From a virus: DNA of 64,000 bases. Positions 15,045 through 26,211 of the stretch are shown here, piece after piece. The stretch lies in the IMG/VR virus record IMGVR_UViG_3300040801_001810, positions 62,001 to 126,000 of that record; one strand, 5' to 3'. Both the position numbers and the translations under genes were made by a program. A model generated the notes under the pieces. The model worked only from the letters and a program-made list of their open reading frames with translations. It made no database searches and was not told where the DNA came from. Numbering within the stretch: the stretch's first letter is position 1; the number at the start of each line of letters is the position of its first letter.

Positions 15045-16228
15045 TATAATACCTCTCTATAATCTAATTTCGCTCCCTTAAACATAGGAGTCGTAAGATT
15101 TACTTCATTCATAACTACTTTTAAGTATAAAGCATTATCGCTGGTAACTGTGTCAACAGCAGGATCTTGGTCAACTGATATTGTAGTAGTATTAATTAGC
15201 TGTCTTCCAGGTTTTCTTTGAAGTATAACTTTTCCATCATCTGTAGTAGGATTAGTAACTAATGATATCTCTGATATAAATTTATCATAATTATTATCAA
15301 TAATACCATCAACAAAGAAGTCTAAATTAATAGCAACTGGAGAAATAGAATCGATAGGATTATCAGCATGATCATTTCCAGTTGGTACATTCTCAAATTT
15401 AAAATAACATGTAGTAATATTATCTGTATAATCAATACTACATATATCAATCTTAGAAAAACCTACTGTATTAATTCCATCAAGACACTCAACAGTAAAC
15501 TTAATAGTATTATTGAATTCTTTAGGAGATAAGTGTAAGACAATCGGCGTGCTAGAATTGTAAAAAGAACTAGAACTATCATAAATAGTAGTAGCTACAC
15601 TTTGTAGATCATAGTATTCGATCTTAGTAATATTCATTCCAAATACTGGAAATGGATTAGCTTCAACATAGTTAAATGTTCTTTTAACTGAAGGAGGAAG
15701 TCTAACTTCAATAGTATGTACTCCAGAAGCCATTGTTTCTATCCAAAAAGTAGTATCATCACCATCAAGAATGTTATATACTGGATCAGTTTGTGGTCTA
15801 TATACATCGTCAACATATATCTCTACATTTGGAGATAAGGTATCTTCATATATAGGTATCTTTGATATCTTTTTATTATCATCCCAGCTAAGGGTGATAA
15901 TTCCTGCATTTTTATTCTGTCTACCATTAGTTACATCGCCATACCCAGTAGAAAAACATACTCCACCATAGAAACCAGATGGGATATCATATGGTTCTGG
16001 ATACGAATTGTATATCTGATTACTTCTAGCTAATGATGTATATGCTGATACAATACCAAGATTTAATCTATTCATTTGTTGTTCTAATTCTGAACTTCTC
16101 ATTATAGATCTTAACACAGACTCTTCAATAGATCGGAGCATCTCATTTAATTTCTTAGAATCTATTTTAGACCTGTAATCTATTTCTTCAACAATTGGGT
16201 ACGCCAGCAATTGATCTTTATTAGCCAT
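15044..16228 (-). CDS. tail/fibre structural protein with beta-sandwich C-terminus
   Basis: 394 residues from ATG at 16228, chosen because GGAG precedes it and it overlaps the upstream stop by only 8 bases; a longer frame to 16282 would run deep into the previous gene. Residues about 15-60 are helical (YRSKIDSKKLNEMLRSIEESV), then beta-rich sequence with discoidin-like stretches (GVHTIEVRLPP, NTIKFTVECLDG). This helix-plus-beta plan recurs in several proteins of the operon. It is likely a virion surface protein. Exact role unknown. Confidence 0.6.
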   Translation of the reverse strand: MANKDQLLAYPIVEEIDYRSKIDSKKLNEMLRSIEESVLRSIMRSSELEQQMNRLNLGIVSAYTSLARSNQIYNSYPEPYDIPSGFYGGVCFSTGYGDVTNGRQNKNAGIITLSWDDNKKISKIPIYEDTLSPNVEIYVDDVYRPQTDPVYNILDGDDTTFWIETMASGVHTIEVRLPPSVKRTFNYVEANPFPVFGMNITKIEYYDLQSVATTIYDSSSSFYNSSTPIVLHLSPKEFNNTIKFTVECLDGINTVGFSKIDICSIDYTDNITTCYFKFENVPTGNDHADNPIDSISPVAINLDFFVDGIIDNNYDKFISEISLVTNPTTDDGKVILQRKPGRQLINTTTISVDQDPAVDTVTSDNALYLKVVMNEVNLTTPMFKGAKLDYREVL

Positions 16229-16496
16229 TATTTTTCTCCAAATATCTAATTTGATTATAGTGTGTTCTATATATGTAATCAAATTTAAGCATAGTTAATA
16301 CTCGCTGATTTATAGAACTAGGAAGGCCGCTTGGACTAATAACATATGCTGTCCCAGACGAATCTATTTGTTCTAATATACCAGAGTAATGTGTTTGACC
16401 TTCTTTTTCAAAGCCAAGTAGCTCAATTAAATTATCATAGGCCAATAATAATTTATCATTAATTTCTTGTGATAATAAGCTATACGAATTTCTCAT
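16221..16496 (-). CDS. small structural-operon protein, function unknown
   Basis: 91 residues: a helical N-terminus (QEINDKLLLAYDNLIELLGF) and a short beta hairpin (GTAYVISPSGLP). The start is in a TAATG overlap with the 1138-residue gene. Possibly a connector or a chaperone-like adaptor for neighbouring fibre proteins; no family recognised. Confidence 0.55.
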   Translation of the reverse strand: MRNSYSLLSQEINDKLLLAYDNLIELLGFEKEGQTHYSGILEQIDSSGTAYVISPSGLPSSINQRVLTMLKFDYIYRTHYNQIRYLEKNNG

Positions 16497-19400
16497 TATG
16501 TGTCCCTATTTACTATAAATTTAAGAGAGTCAACTCTTGGAGCTAGACTGCCTTCTTCATCACTCTGTAATTCTAGTTTATATAAGAATCTACTATTAGT
16601 ATCGTCTATAGAAGATACTTTCCTGTATGAAATAGAGTAGAAAGCTGGAAGATTCTCAGCTGTAGGGTAAAATAAAAATCCATTATTATCATCAGTAACA
16701 GAAACATATCCAGTTGAACTATATTCAGCTATATCTGAAGCTGTTGCTTGAGCAAGCCAAGCTCCGCACCCAACTCTAGAATCTGTATACAAGGCTCTAG
16801 GATCATAATCACCAGAATATAATAGATATGTATGTGTAGGACTAAAATCTATATTCAAAGGATGACCAAAAGTACTATGATGATTATAAAAAGATACCCC
16901 AGTATAGTTAGGATAGTCTGGTAAAACAGCACCTTGATTCCAAGTATTATCGATAACACTTCTATCTCTTTTGTATATAACGCCACTAGAATCAGACCCA
17001 GTTGTGTAAATTATTGGTCCTAATGTGGTCCATCCTGAAACACCAGAATAAGTAATTGTGCCTTCTCTAATCCAGTGACCAATATTTTTAGTTCTTGCAT
17101 TATTACTTAGATAATATCTTTTATTAATAGAATCAAAATAGTATCCAGGAAATATATCCTTTGATGGAGCCTTTACTACAACAAACTTTTCTCCTCGGGA
17201 ATTCTGTTGTATAGCAGCACGATTGTTATTATTCATAGGAGTATCGTATATTAGAGTACTTAAATCTACCATTGATATTGCTGTAATTTTGGATACTAAT
17301 TTAACATAGGGAGTCACTGATATAGTACTCTCTTGGAAACGATCACTTTCATATGGAACCCAGTTATTAGCACAGAAACCAGTATCTTCATCACTAGCAC
17401 AAAAGATTGTAACTTTAAAATGTTGATCACCAGTAGTATTTTCATCTAGGGCAAAGGCTATTGTAAATAGATTTCCATCAGGATCAATAGTATCTATCTT
17501 TCCTGTCTGTAGATTCTCTACAGTTATAGTCTTAATAATAGGAATATTTCTTTGATCTGTTACATTATTGTTCTCTATTGTAACTTGAGGATCAGTTGCT
17601 CCTGGTGATATAATAGCATATCCAGTCCAAGTAGATAGATAATTGTTTCTAATTCTATATTGATATTTATAGTCAAAAGTAACTGTAGTTGGATCCAAGT
17701 CACCCCTAGTGGAATCTAAATTACTTAGTTTAATTCCAGTTAAGGTACCATCCGTGTACTGAAGCTGATCTTTGTATTCTGAATCTTCTAAAACCACAGA
17801 GGTACCATTAACCTTAATCTCAGATATTGAATCTACTACATATTCCTCATTAGTTCTTAGATTATCAGTTATTTTAAGTGTATAACCAGACCAAGTAGAA
17901 CCAGTACCAGAAGGAGTAACATTATTTTTAACTCCTATCTCGTCTATCCAGCTAGATTTATAGCTCCAAGCAAAGTTAACAGGATAATATTTATCGTTTC
18001 CTATAACAGGTCTTTCTTGATAGGCAAATAATTTAACAGTATTGTCAATAATAACATCATTATATCCAAACTTATATATTTTATAGTAAGGAATATTATT
18101 GAAATAATAGTCGGGTAAGTTCTCTTCTGCTAAAACAAGTCCACTTATATTTATAGTTGATAATCCAGTAGGAGTCACATAGTCAGAATATGGTCTCCAC
18201 CATCCATTAATAGATGAATCGTATTCACCAAATCTAATAGTTCTACCAGTAGAACCCACATAACCAAAAGGATATCCTGCATTATACTCGTAGCCAATCC
18301 ATTGTCCAGAATAAAGCACATTAGCTGTAATAGCAGGGTTTAATGTTCCGTCTATATCTTCAATATCATCCCAATCAATACTCTCTAAGGCAGCTACATC
18401 TACTCCAGATATCAAGACACCACTATCTACTAGAGGCTCTAAGGTAGCCCAGTCTGGGTTTGATGTATTAACCCATCCACTTACATATACACCAGAGTAA
18501 TCATTATCACCAAATAATAGGTAAGAATCTATAGTAAAGATCGAATTATTTAATTTATCATGTTTAATTGTATTATCAAACTCTACTTTTTCTGGTATTT
18601 TACTTCCTTTTTCTCCTTTAAATTGGAGAGGAATCCAGTTAAAATCTACATTTTTATATAATTCTACACCGCTCACAGTATTTTCTGCATTCCATATATC
18701 TGATAAGAATACTTTACCAGAATAGGTAGGAGAGAATTCATATATGTATGGTGACTTTGGATCAACTAAGTTTCCACGACTATCTAAAAACCCACCACTA
18801 ATAGTCATATCCTGAGCGACATATAAACTAGCTGCACAATTAGTTGGAAGCTGATATCTACCAGATGCCTCAATAGTAGCTACTACTGGGACTTCGTTAC
18901 TATATTTATCAAAGGTAATTGGATTAGAATAAAGAACTGCTTTCTTTCTAGATGTTCCACGAGATATGGCTAGATTATTAATGACATATTGATATGTATT
19001 TGTTTCTGGAATATCAGGAGCATTTTTAATAAAGTCTAATTTGATGTGTGTTGTTTTAGTTTTAGGAAATGAGAATTTAACTTTATCATTTTTAATATCT
19101 TGAATAGAATTATTCTTAACGTCTTTCCATTGGAACCCGTCTTTATAATATAACCTAATAGAACCATGAGATATATCAGAATCAACATCTAAAGTTACAG
19201 CATTTATATCAATTTCTCGAGCATCAGCTGTAAGTTGTAGACTGACGGAAGTAACCAGTCTAGTTGGTCCATTGGTTGTAATTTTATAGAATAGTTGACG
19301 AGGATCCTGCTGATCAAGCATAGTCCCAGCATCTGTAGAACCAACATAACCATTCTCTATAATACGAGAATAGTTTTCTACTACATTAAACTCTAGTTTG

Positions 19401-19912
19401 GTACCGATATAATGATATAAAGAAAGAACATTTTCGTTCTCTCTTCTTATGGTAAATATACCAGCATCTGTATTAATTGGATCACTTCTATATGCATTTA
19501 TATTAGATAATTCATCAAAGTTTTCAGTAAAATTATATTCGAGATATTCTTCGCCTAGTTTACCATCTTCGATATCCTTAGCTCTAGTACCAATTCGTCT
19601 TAGCTCTCGCTTTGAGCCATTATGTTCTTTAAGTGAGTTGGTTAATTGATCAAGAATATCTTTAGACTCGGCTTCTACAGAATCAAATAAAATATCTAGG
19701 TCATCAATAATATTAGAAAAGTTCTTTCTAATTTTATCGATATCAATGTCCTTCATTTTCTCATTTTTAGTAAGAGGTATGTAGTCAGTAGAAGTAATTT
19801 CTTCCATTTTCTTTAGAACTTCGCTTTTAGCAGGGATTTTTGGAGGACCATAATCACCTTTAATAAAAGCAGTGTATATCTTATCATATAAATTTTTTTG
19901 TTTATAGTTCAT
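16496..19912 (-). CDS. large tail-associated protein: helical neck plus repeated beta domains
   Basis: 1138 residues. Residues about 40-130 are helical (RKNFSNIIDDLDILFDSVEA) and the rest is beta-rich with several domains, among them a discoidin-like segment (TTHIKLDFIKNAPD, near residue 290) and tryptophan- and Ser-Gly-rich stretches (STWSGYTLKI, VSGWTTLGP). No enzyme motif is visible. The same plan (helical N-terminus, then F5/8-type-like beta domain) occurs in the proteins at 24810-26210 and 26970-29231, suggesting gene duplication. It is likely part of a tail fibre or baseplate periphery that touches the host surface. Confidence 0.62.
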   Translation of the reverse strand: MNYKQKNLYDKIYTAFIKGDYGPPKIPAKSEVLKKMEEITSTDYIPLTKNEKMKDIDIDKIRKNFSNIIDDLDILFDSVEAESKDILDQLTNSLKEHNGSKRELRRIGTRAKDIEDGKLGEEYLEYNFTENFDELSNINAYRSDPINTDAGIFTIRRENENVLSLYHYIGTKLEFNVVENYSRIIENGYVGSTDAGTMLDQQDPRQLFYKITTNGPTRLVTSVSLQLTADAREIDINAVTLDVDSDISHGSIRLYYKDGFQWKDVKNNSIQDIKNDKVKFSFPKTKTTHIKLDFIKNAPDIPETNTYQYVINNLAISRGTSRKKAVLYSNPITFDKYSNEVPVVATIEASGRYQLPTNCAASLYVAQDMTISGGFLDSRGNLVDPKSPYIYEFSPTYSGKVFLSDIWNAENTVSGVELYKNVDFNWIPLQFKGEKGSKIPEKVEFDNTIKHDKLNNSIFTIDSYLLFGDNDYSGVYVSGWVNTSNPDWATLEPLVDSGVLISGVDVAALESIDWDDIEDIDGTLNPAITANVLYSGQWIGYEYNAGYPFGYVGSTGRTIRFGEYDSSINGWWRPYSDYVTPTGLSTINISGLVLAEENLPDYYFNNIPYYKIYKFGYNDVIIDNTVKLFAYQERPVIGNDKYYPVNFAWSYKSSWIDEIGVKNNVTPSGTGSTWSGYTLKITDNLRTNEEYVVDSISEIKVNGTSVVLEDSEYKDQLQYTDGTLTGIKLSNLDSTRGDLDPTTVTFDYKYQYRIRNNYLSTWTGYAIISPGATDPQVTIENNNVTDQRNIPIIKTITVENLQTGKIDTIDPDGNLFTIAFALDENTTGDQHFKVTIFCASDEDTGFCANNWVPYESDRFQESTISVTPYVKLVSKITAISMVDLSTLIYDTPMNNNNRAAIQQNSRGEKFVVVKAPSKDIFPGYYFDSINKRYYLSNNARTKNIGHWIREGTITYSGVSGWTTLGPIIYTTGSDSSGVIYKRDRSVIDNTWNQGAVLPDYPNYTGVSFYNHHSTFGHPLNIDFSPTHTYLLYSGDYDPRALYTDSRVGCGAWLAQATASDIAEYSSTGYVSVTDDNNGFLFYPTAENLPAFYSISYRKVSSIDDTNSRFLYKLELQSDEEGSLAPRVDSLKFIVNRDT

Positions 19913-19920
19913 AACATACC

Positions 19921-21291
19921 TTATAGATTAAAAAATTGATTTTTATCAAATACTAAACATTTATAATCATGAACCTCAGGAGGAGCAAATTGATTATTAG
20001 TTAATTTAGATAGATCAAAAACAATCTTAACTCTAAAATTATTAATAGTAGATCCATAATCTATATATTTAATACTACTATTTTCTACATCAGTTTCAGG
20101 AGCGGCATCAAATATAAATAGTTTAGGTACTAAAACTCCATCTATTAGTTCATCATTCCTAGTAATAGGTGATATTGGTTCCCATTGATTTGCATTAAAT
20201 TCAACATAATATTTAATAACGTCATATGACATAATATTTGGATAAGTAGGAATAATTTCTTGAACCTTAAGAGAAAAAGTATACATCTCAAAGTCCAATG
20301 CATATTGATTAGAGATATATGTACCCTGTTTTTGATAGGAATTCTCTTTGATCGCTATATCATCTATTCCTAAACTTAGTCTTCTTCTATCTATAATATA
20401 AGGATTGTCAATAGTAATATCGTCTATTAGTTTAATTTGATCTCTGTTTGGATTTGTAAAAGTTTGATTATCTAAGTTACCAAGATAGTCTGTTCCAATT
20501 AGTTTCTGATGATTTATCTCTATCTTAGCTATATCTGACTGAAGTAATGTAGGTCCCATATTAGCAAGACTAAAAGTATAAATTGCTGGAATTTTGGAGC
20601 CAGATATCTGGTCATTATAAAACGGAAGACCAAACGAAATACCACTACTCATAATACCAGACGCATGACTCTGCCAGTCAGTGAAACCACTTGCATATAC
20701 ACCATTAGCAGAATATTTAACTTCTATTTGATAGGGATAACCATGAGGAACACCACTATATGCAACATCATTAGAATTTGCGATTGTTCCCCATTTAACA
20801 TTATATGTTATTTGGTTTTGATTAACCATATATCCACTAATTACTACGTTTTCTGGTCTAAGATTACCAGGATAGGAATATACTCCACTAGTATTACTTC
20901 CAAAAGACTGATATACATCTAATTTCTGAATCCAGAATAGATCAAAAGATGTATTTTCCCAAGTTCTATCTTCGATTTTAATTGGATTAACTATTAATTG
21001 ATCAGTTTCATCAGTATTATTAATTATAGTAGTAAAATAAAATCCGCTATTTAAATCAGTAGATCTATTAGTTCTGGTAAGATAACCGCTAGCCTGAAGA
21101 TCAGAAACACTTGCACTATGAGGAGCAATCATTATTCTAACTTCTTCAGTAGGATTAATATCAAAAGGAATAGTTGTTCCACTTGGTACAACATCAAAAT
21201 AGATATAAGAATCGCTTTTATTTCTAGGAGCGAGCTTTAATCTAAGATCAGCTATATCTGTTCCAAGAGTTACATTAAAGAAATTTGCCAT
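19921..21291 (-). CDS. beta-rich tail structural protein
   Basis: 456 residues, almost entirely beta strand with frequent Ser-Gly turns (SGVYSYPG, NGVYASGFTDW). The C-terminus has paired strands (YIDYGSTINNFRVKIVFDLS). An eight-base gap separates it from the following gene. No signal peptide, no catalytic motif. I infer a virion surface protein from neighbours and composition; no family recognised. Confidence 0.58.
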   Translation of the reverse strand: MANFFNVTLGTDIADLRLKLAPRNKSDSYIYFDVVPSGTTIPFDINPTEEVRIMIAPHSASVSDLQASGYLTRTNRSTDLNSGFYFTTIINNTDETDQLIVNPIKIEDRTWENTSFDLFWIQKLDVYQSFGSNTSGVYSYPGNLRPENVVISGYMVNQNQITYNVKWGTIANSNDVAYSGVPHGYPYQIEVKYSANGVYASGFTDWQSHASGIMSSGISFGLPFYNDQISGSKIPAIYTFSLANMGPTLLQSDIAKIEINHQKLIGTDYLGNLDNQTFTNPNRDQIKLIDDITIDNPYIIDRRRLSLGIDDIAIKENSYQKQGTYISNQYALDFEMYTFSLKVQEIIPTYPNIMSYDVIKYYVEFNANQWEPISPITRNDELIDGVLVPKLFIFDAAPETDVENSSIKYIDYGSTINNFRVKIVFDLSKLTNNQFAPPEVHDYKCLVFDKNQFFNL

Positions 21292-21294
21292 AGT

Positions 21295-24200
21295 TTAATT
21301 ACCTAATGGGAAGTTATATGTAGTTGGATTAGTTAAGCACCAATTTGAGAACTGACCAAATTCATCCTCAATACTTACAAATACTCTATAATTATCTGAT
21401 TCTTCTATATTTACAGTCATTACTTTATCTACTAGTAAGACGCCAGTTCCTGGAAGATATTCCCCAGTAGCAGTGACTCCCTCAAGCGATAGCTCTCCTG
21501 TCCATAACTGTTTAATAATGTTATTATCAACTTCAATGTTAGGATAGGTCGATACATTATCATATGGGGTAAACTTTGATTCTACGAAATAATCTAAGAA
21601 ATTAGAAGTTTTAGTAACAGCAACCATATAAATACCAGACATAGCTGGATATACCTGGTTGCCAGAGTATTGTGGTCTTGCAGATTCAAAGTCAGTAATA
21701 TCCCAATCTTCATGTGTAACATTTAAAATCGTTTTAAAAGTAACCCCACTAGCTTCACTATTTATATATAAATAAGGATTAGAACTAGATATAGTAGACA
21801 TTATATCAGAACCATATAAACCAGTTACACCAATGTATAGTTCTGCATCTGAAATATTATATCGTGCACCAATACAGTTAGTTACACAGTTTGTAACAGC
21901 TATTCCATTATTAAGTGCTGTGCCTGGCTTGATACCATGAAGTTTTGGTTCGTATTCTATCCAGTAATAGCTACCTCTTGGTAAGTTATTAGCAATAGTA
22001 ATGGATCCATTAGCCACTCCATTGTTTTTAAAAGAGTATGGATTAGTGCTCTGTGTAAATCCTGTATCAACATTAATTGATTTATTTGTTATATTCCATA
22101 GCTCAGTATAATCAGAAGCATTTCTTTTTTGTTCTCTTTGCCATGTATGTGCTATAGTTGATTGTATTGTTTTGTATATATTATTAACAGTTGATATACT
22201 TCCGTCCGAATTTGGCGGATTAATATCTATTGAAAGTTCCTTAGACGCTATGATTCCGCCAGTATTATTCAACACCTTAACATTCATTATACATCCACTT
22301 ATTGCAAAATCTGGATGAGTATAATCTACGAGACCACCTGCATTATTCATATCAAGAGTAAGAGGAACATATAAATTAAAGTATCCTGTATCATCATAAT
22401 GCCATACAGAACCCTGCACATTCTTTTCAGTATCCCCACCAAAAAGCAAGCTATCTCCTCCAGAGTTTTTAAAGCTAACTTTAACTGGACTTTCGATTAA
22501 AGCAGTATATCCACCTCCCCAAGATGTATATAATTCTTTATAAGAAGTTTGACGACCACCATACCTAAAATTAATATCAGGTCTAGCACTTTTATCTATT
22601 TCTATTCCGCCTTCTTCATTATCACTAACTCTTGGAGTTAAAGTTGTATCAAAAGAATTAATTGTAAGAGGTTGAGTTTTGCTATAGATACCAAAGCAGC
22701 CAGTTATGTTAATCATTAATCTAGTTCCAGTTCTATCTTCTTCAGCAATTCCAGTATATTCTTCTTCACCAAAGGCTGGGTCTCTCCAGTATTCGACAAC
22801 AGCATTTCCAAGAGTCATTTCAGCTGGAGCAAACTTCTTAACTTTTATATCTGTAACTCCTGCTGTTGCTTTAATATCTGCATATCCATAATGTCCAGAA
22901 CCAAAACCATCATCATATTTAGACTTAATATATCCAATAGTCCATCCATTAGGCGCTTTATCAGATACAGGAGTACTAAGATCTTTAAATCTATATGCGT
23001 GCATGTCTGGATGATCATGAGCATCCATATGTATCATAGCCATATTATCATTGACATCTACATATATAGCGCTTCCTTTAATATATCCTGCACCTTCAAT
23101 AGAAGATGTATCTTGTGTTTTAATATCAACTAGATGATTCTCTTTAGCTTTAGCTAATCTAAAATCAATAGATGGATAACCGCCATAAGAGAATGATTCA
23201 AAGTCTAATACTTCATATGTTAGATTTGCTTTAAAGAAGTTATCAGCTTGTGTAGGAGTAAATCTATTAAAAGAACCAATAGTATTTAAGAATGTACCAT
23301 CAATTGTTGGAAATTTAAACATTTTCATTTCACTAGAGAGATTAGTATATTTAAAATGTAGCTCTCCATTATTAACAATTAAATCACCATAACCACAGTC
23401 GGATATTATAATTAAAGATTTCAGTACTAAGCTAGAATCATGTATAGCAAGTTGAAGATACTTTTTCTGATCTGTCTTTGTCCACTTATCTATAGTGTAA
23501 CTTGATTTAAGAGTAACATAGTGAGAATCAACATACTCACAAGCAAGATGACTAGCTATGGTATATTCGGGTGGATTGTTATCTATTATTTTTGATAGAG
23601 TCGGCTTAACAAAACTATTTGTACCAAAAATCATCTTGTTAATAGAATTCTTTTGACGATAAGGGTTAGTAGTTGTATCAGGATTAGTTATATCTGAGTA
23701 ACACTTTCCAAAACATGTATGAGTTCCAATTGTATCTGTTGTAACATATGTACTATCTGTTATACAGCCATACTGAACAGGAAAGAATATTCCATTAACT
23801 TCATGCCCAGAAATAATTCTATAATTCCATAGATCATTTTCAAATCCACTATCACTTACAGTAGACGTTATTCTATTAGCAGTACTAGTTCTATCATTAG
23901 AAAGAGGATATCCCCATGATGTAGGATTAATTTTTAGTTTGCCTGTATTAGTAATAGACGCCTTAGTAATTTGATATTTTAATACAATAGGAACAGCATA
24001 GAACTGATGCTTATACTCGCTACTACCATTAAAGTTTTGTTCTGCCCATACATCAACTCTTGCTGTTACAGATAAATATAACCAGTCATATAAATCTGGA
24101 TCACTGCTATCTAATTTTACTTGTATAGAAGCCTGTGTATCAGATGCAAACAAACTATTGATTTTCTGTGATAGATAGTTACTTCCATTAGATTGTACAG

Positions 24201-24810
24201 AATGACTTACCTCAGTAGTTATATATTTAATCTGATCACGCTCAATATTGAATTCAATATATTTAGTATTTCCATTAGTAAAGGCAGTCGGCATTGTGAG
24301 GGTGGATCCAACTACATCAACTCCTGGATTAAATAGTAATTCCCCACTAGCAATTGGTTGTTTAAGTGTTGAAGCTTTAAGATATGTATTAAAAAAGGAA
24401 CTATCATTTAACATAATCCTGTAAGGAATATTGGGTACCAGGATTTTACCTTCTAATAGATTTTCCCCAGAAGTATTATAATATGTTTTAATTATTACCT
24501 GAGATCCAGTTGAAGTATCTTGACTACTAACAGCATAACATCTATTTCCAGCAGTTGCGTCATAAGTGAAAGTAAATCCTTTCTTATTATTAACACAACC
24601 AAATGTCTTACCGCCTTTTTTAGGATCTTCTGGATCTCTAGATTGGAATATAGTAGTAGTGCTAGGTCTATCTGTAAAACTTTTAAACACAGAAATAGGA
24701 TTACCTAGAGCAACACCGACCGCATTCTTATTGCTGGTTCCAGTTAATAGTTTGGTAGCTGATACAGGATTACCTAAAAGTGTTCCTACTAAGTTTCTTA
24801 AAAATCCCAT
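21295..24810 (-). CDS. very large beta-rich tail structural protein
   Basis: 1171 residues. The first 50 residues hold a short imperfect repeat (GNPVSATKLL, then GNPISVFKSF) that may be an attachment segment. The remainder is beta-rich with immunoglobulin-like sequence and a His/Asp cluster around MDAHDHPDMHAYRF that could bind a metal. The C-terminus (NYRVFVSIEDEFGQFSNW) resembles a fibronectin/Ig strand. The start lies in a TAATG overlap with the upstream gene. Likely a tail fibre or side-decoration protein; the function is inferred from position. Confidence 0.58.
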   Translation of the reverse strand: MGFLRNLVGTLLGNPVSATKLLTGTSNKNAVGVALGNPISVFKSFTDRPSTTTIFQSRDPEDPKKGGKTFGCVNNKKGFTFTYDATAGNRCYAVSSQDTSTGSQVIIKTYYNTSGENLLEGKILVPNIPYRIMLNDSSFFNTYLKASTLKQPIASGELLFNPGVDVVGSTLTMPTAFTNGNTKYIEFNIERDQIKYITTEVSHSVQSNGSNYLSQKINSLFASDTQASIQVKLDSSDPDLYDWLYLSVTARVDVWAEQNFNGSSEYKHQFYAVPIVLKYQITKASITNTGKLKINPTSWGYPLSNDRTSTANRITSTVSDSGFENDLWNYRIISGHEVNGIFFPVQYGCITDSTYVTTDTIGTHTCFGKCYSDITNPDTTTNPYRQKNSINKMIFGTNSFVKPTLSKIIDNNPPEYTIASHLACEYVDSHYVTLKSSYTIDKWTKTDQKKYLQLAIHDSSLVLKSLIIISDCGYGDLIVNNGELHFKYTNLSSEMKMFKFPTIDGTFLNTIGSFNRFTPTQADNFFKANLTYEVLDFESFSYGGYPSIDFRLAKAKENHLVDIKTQDTSSIEGAGYIKGSAIYVDVNDNMAMIHMDAHDHPDMHAYRFKDLSTPVSDKAPNGWTIGYIKSKYDDGFGSGHYGYADIKATAGVTDIKVKKFAPAEMTLGNAVVEYWRDPAFGEEEYTGIAEEDRTGTRLMINITGCFGIYSKTQPLTINSFDTTLTPRVSDNEEGGIEIDKSARPDINFRYGGRQTSYKELYTSWGGGYTALIESPVKVSFKNSGGDSLLFGGDTEKNVQGSVWHYDDTGYFNLYVPLTLDMNNAGGLVDYTHPDFAISGCIMNVKVLNNTGGIIASKELSIDINPPNSDGSISTVNNIYKTIQSTIAHTWQREQKRNASDYTELWNITNKSINVDTGFTQSTNPYSFKNNGVANGSITIANNLPRGSYYWIEYEPKLHGIKPGTALNNGIAVTNCVTNCIGARYNISDAELYIGVTGLYGSDIMSTISSSNPYLYINSEASGVTFKTILNVTHEDWDITDFESARPQYSGNQVYPAMSGIYMVAVTKTSNFLDYFVESKFTPYDNVSTYPNIEVDNNIIKQLWTGELSLEGVTATGEYLPGTGVLLVDKVMTVNIEESDNYRVFVSIEDEFGQFSNWCLTNPTTYNFPLGN

Positions 24811-26210
24811 TATTTACTCCTTAAAAGAAGAACATCCAATGCTCTTGATTTTTCTAACTCTGCGTTAGGTTCAGCATCAACAAAGACATCATAAGTTTTC
24901 TTAAGTATTAATGATACATCGCCAAAAGTTGATTGTGGTAAAACATAATTCTTAACAGCATTATAAATATAGTGACTCATTTTCCAAGAGAAGGGAACCC
25001 ATTGTTGTGAATCAGCACCATACTCTAAAATCAATTCCATTCTTGAAGGCTTTACAAACCCATTCTGAATTACGCATTTGTACTCACCATTTTCAGGTAT
25101 ATTAGTCGTAGCTGGTTTAACAAATTTATAAGCTACATCTGTCCCATTTGAATTTGAATATATTTTTGATTGATTCCAATTAATCTTTGGTAAAAAGCCA
25201 TTTGAATTGCTTTCAAAAGATACCATTATTTCATTCGTAAATGGAGCACTTGATGTAAATGGAATTGTTAATTTATATTTATGATTTCTTTGTCCAGGAG
25301 ATACTGATGTAATATACTTGCCCTGTAAAGAATTTGGTATATCAATATAAAGCAGCTCTTCATCTTTAACAAAATGCTTACCAATAAACTTTTTAATTGC
25401 TAGAAGTTTACTCTCTTGTTCGTTATCTGGTATATATGTTCTTACAGATTCAAATTCACACCAACCAATACCAGTATTACTATTAGGATCATCTATCATC
25501 ATATATTTATATGCATCCGTTGCAGATCTATCAGTAAGATCTACATGATGAGCTAATGGAATCCCGCTTATCTTCCAATGACTACCAAGTTCTAATATCT
25601 TATTATTAGGATATATCTTAAATGAGTTAGGCAAAACATCACTAGAGAAGAATATCTTAACATTACGAATATCGATTGGCTTAACTACTTTTGTATCATA
25701 GTTAAGAGTAAGTACTCTTCTTGTTTCTTCAATCTTTACATTACTTGAATCATCACTAAGATTATCTGCGCTAGAGAATGGATTGTCTGATGGAATAATT
25801 ACTTCTCCATTAACTAATTTTCTATTCTTAATATATATAGAGTATACTTTTTGTTGAGTAGATGTTAGGTTCTCATATGTTCTTTGTCTTTGACTAGAAT
25901 TAAAATTAAGAAGATTATTAAGATCATTCTCAATTAATTTTTGCGCAGTATAAAGTTTATCTAGATCAATAGCTATATCTTCAATTAGTTTATTAAATTG
26001 CTTAGAATCAGGATAATCTGTTCTACCTGGAATGTCAGATTTAGATGAAACTCTTCCTCCAATATAAGAAAATAGCCTATTTAATTCTTTAAATAGAGAT
26101 CGAAGAAAGGTTCTATCACTACTAATCCCCTCAGTTTTAAATCTTTTAATAACAGAGTTAGAGAAGTTTTCAAGATATTTTCTATTAATTTTAAAGAAGT
26201 AGTTTTTCAT
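24810..26210 (-). CDS. helical-neck plus beta-domain structural protein
   Basis: 466 residues. Residues 1-120 are helical (KQFNKLIEDIAIDLDKLYTA, then LIENDLNNLLN) and the rest is beta-rich, with VKIFFSSDVLPNSFKIYP as a likely discoidin-type strand and RMELILEYGAD near the end. It shares this plan with the 753- and 1138-residue proteins, so the three probably form paralogous building blocks. It starts one base after the stop of the upstream gene. Likely baseplate periphery or fibre. Confidence 0.58.
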   Translation of the reverse strand: MKNYFFKINRKYLENFSNSVIKRFKTEGISSDRTFLRSLFKELNRLFSYIGGRVSSKSDIPGRTDYPDSKQFNKLIEDIAIDLDKLYTAQKLIENDLNNLLNFNSSQRQRTYENLTSTQQKVYSIYIKNRKLVNGEVIIPSDNPFSSADNLSDDSSNVKIEETRRVLTLNYDTKVVKPIDIRNVKIFFSSDVLPNSFKIYPNNKILELGSHWKISGIPLAHHVDLTDRSATDAYKYMMIDDPNSNTGIGWCEFESVRTYIPDNEQESKLLAIKKFIGKHFVKDEELLYIDIPNSLQGKYITSVSPGQRNHKYKLTIPFTSSAPFTNEIMVSFESNSNGFLPKINWNQSKIYSNSNGTDVAYKFVKPATTNIPENGEYKCVIQNGFVKPSRMELILEYGADSQQWVPFSWKMSHYIYNAVKNYVLPQSTFGDVSLILKKTYDVFVDAEPNAELEKSRALDVLLLRSK

Positions 26211-26211
26211 A

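Noticed and set aside
24566-24868. Open plus-strand frame inside the 1171-residue structural gene
   Set aside because: It lies opposite a long coding frame with a convincing start and stop, and has no ribosome-binding site or neighbour on that strand.
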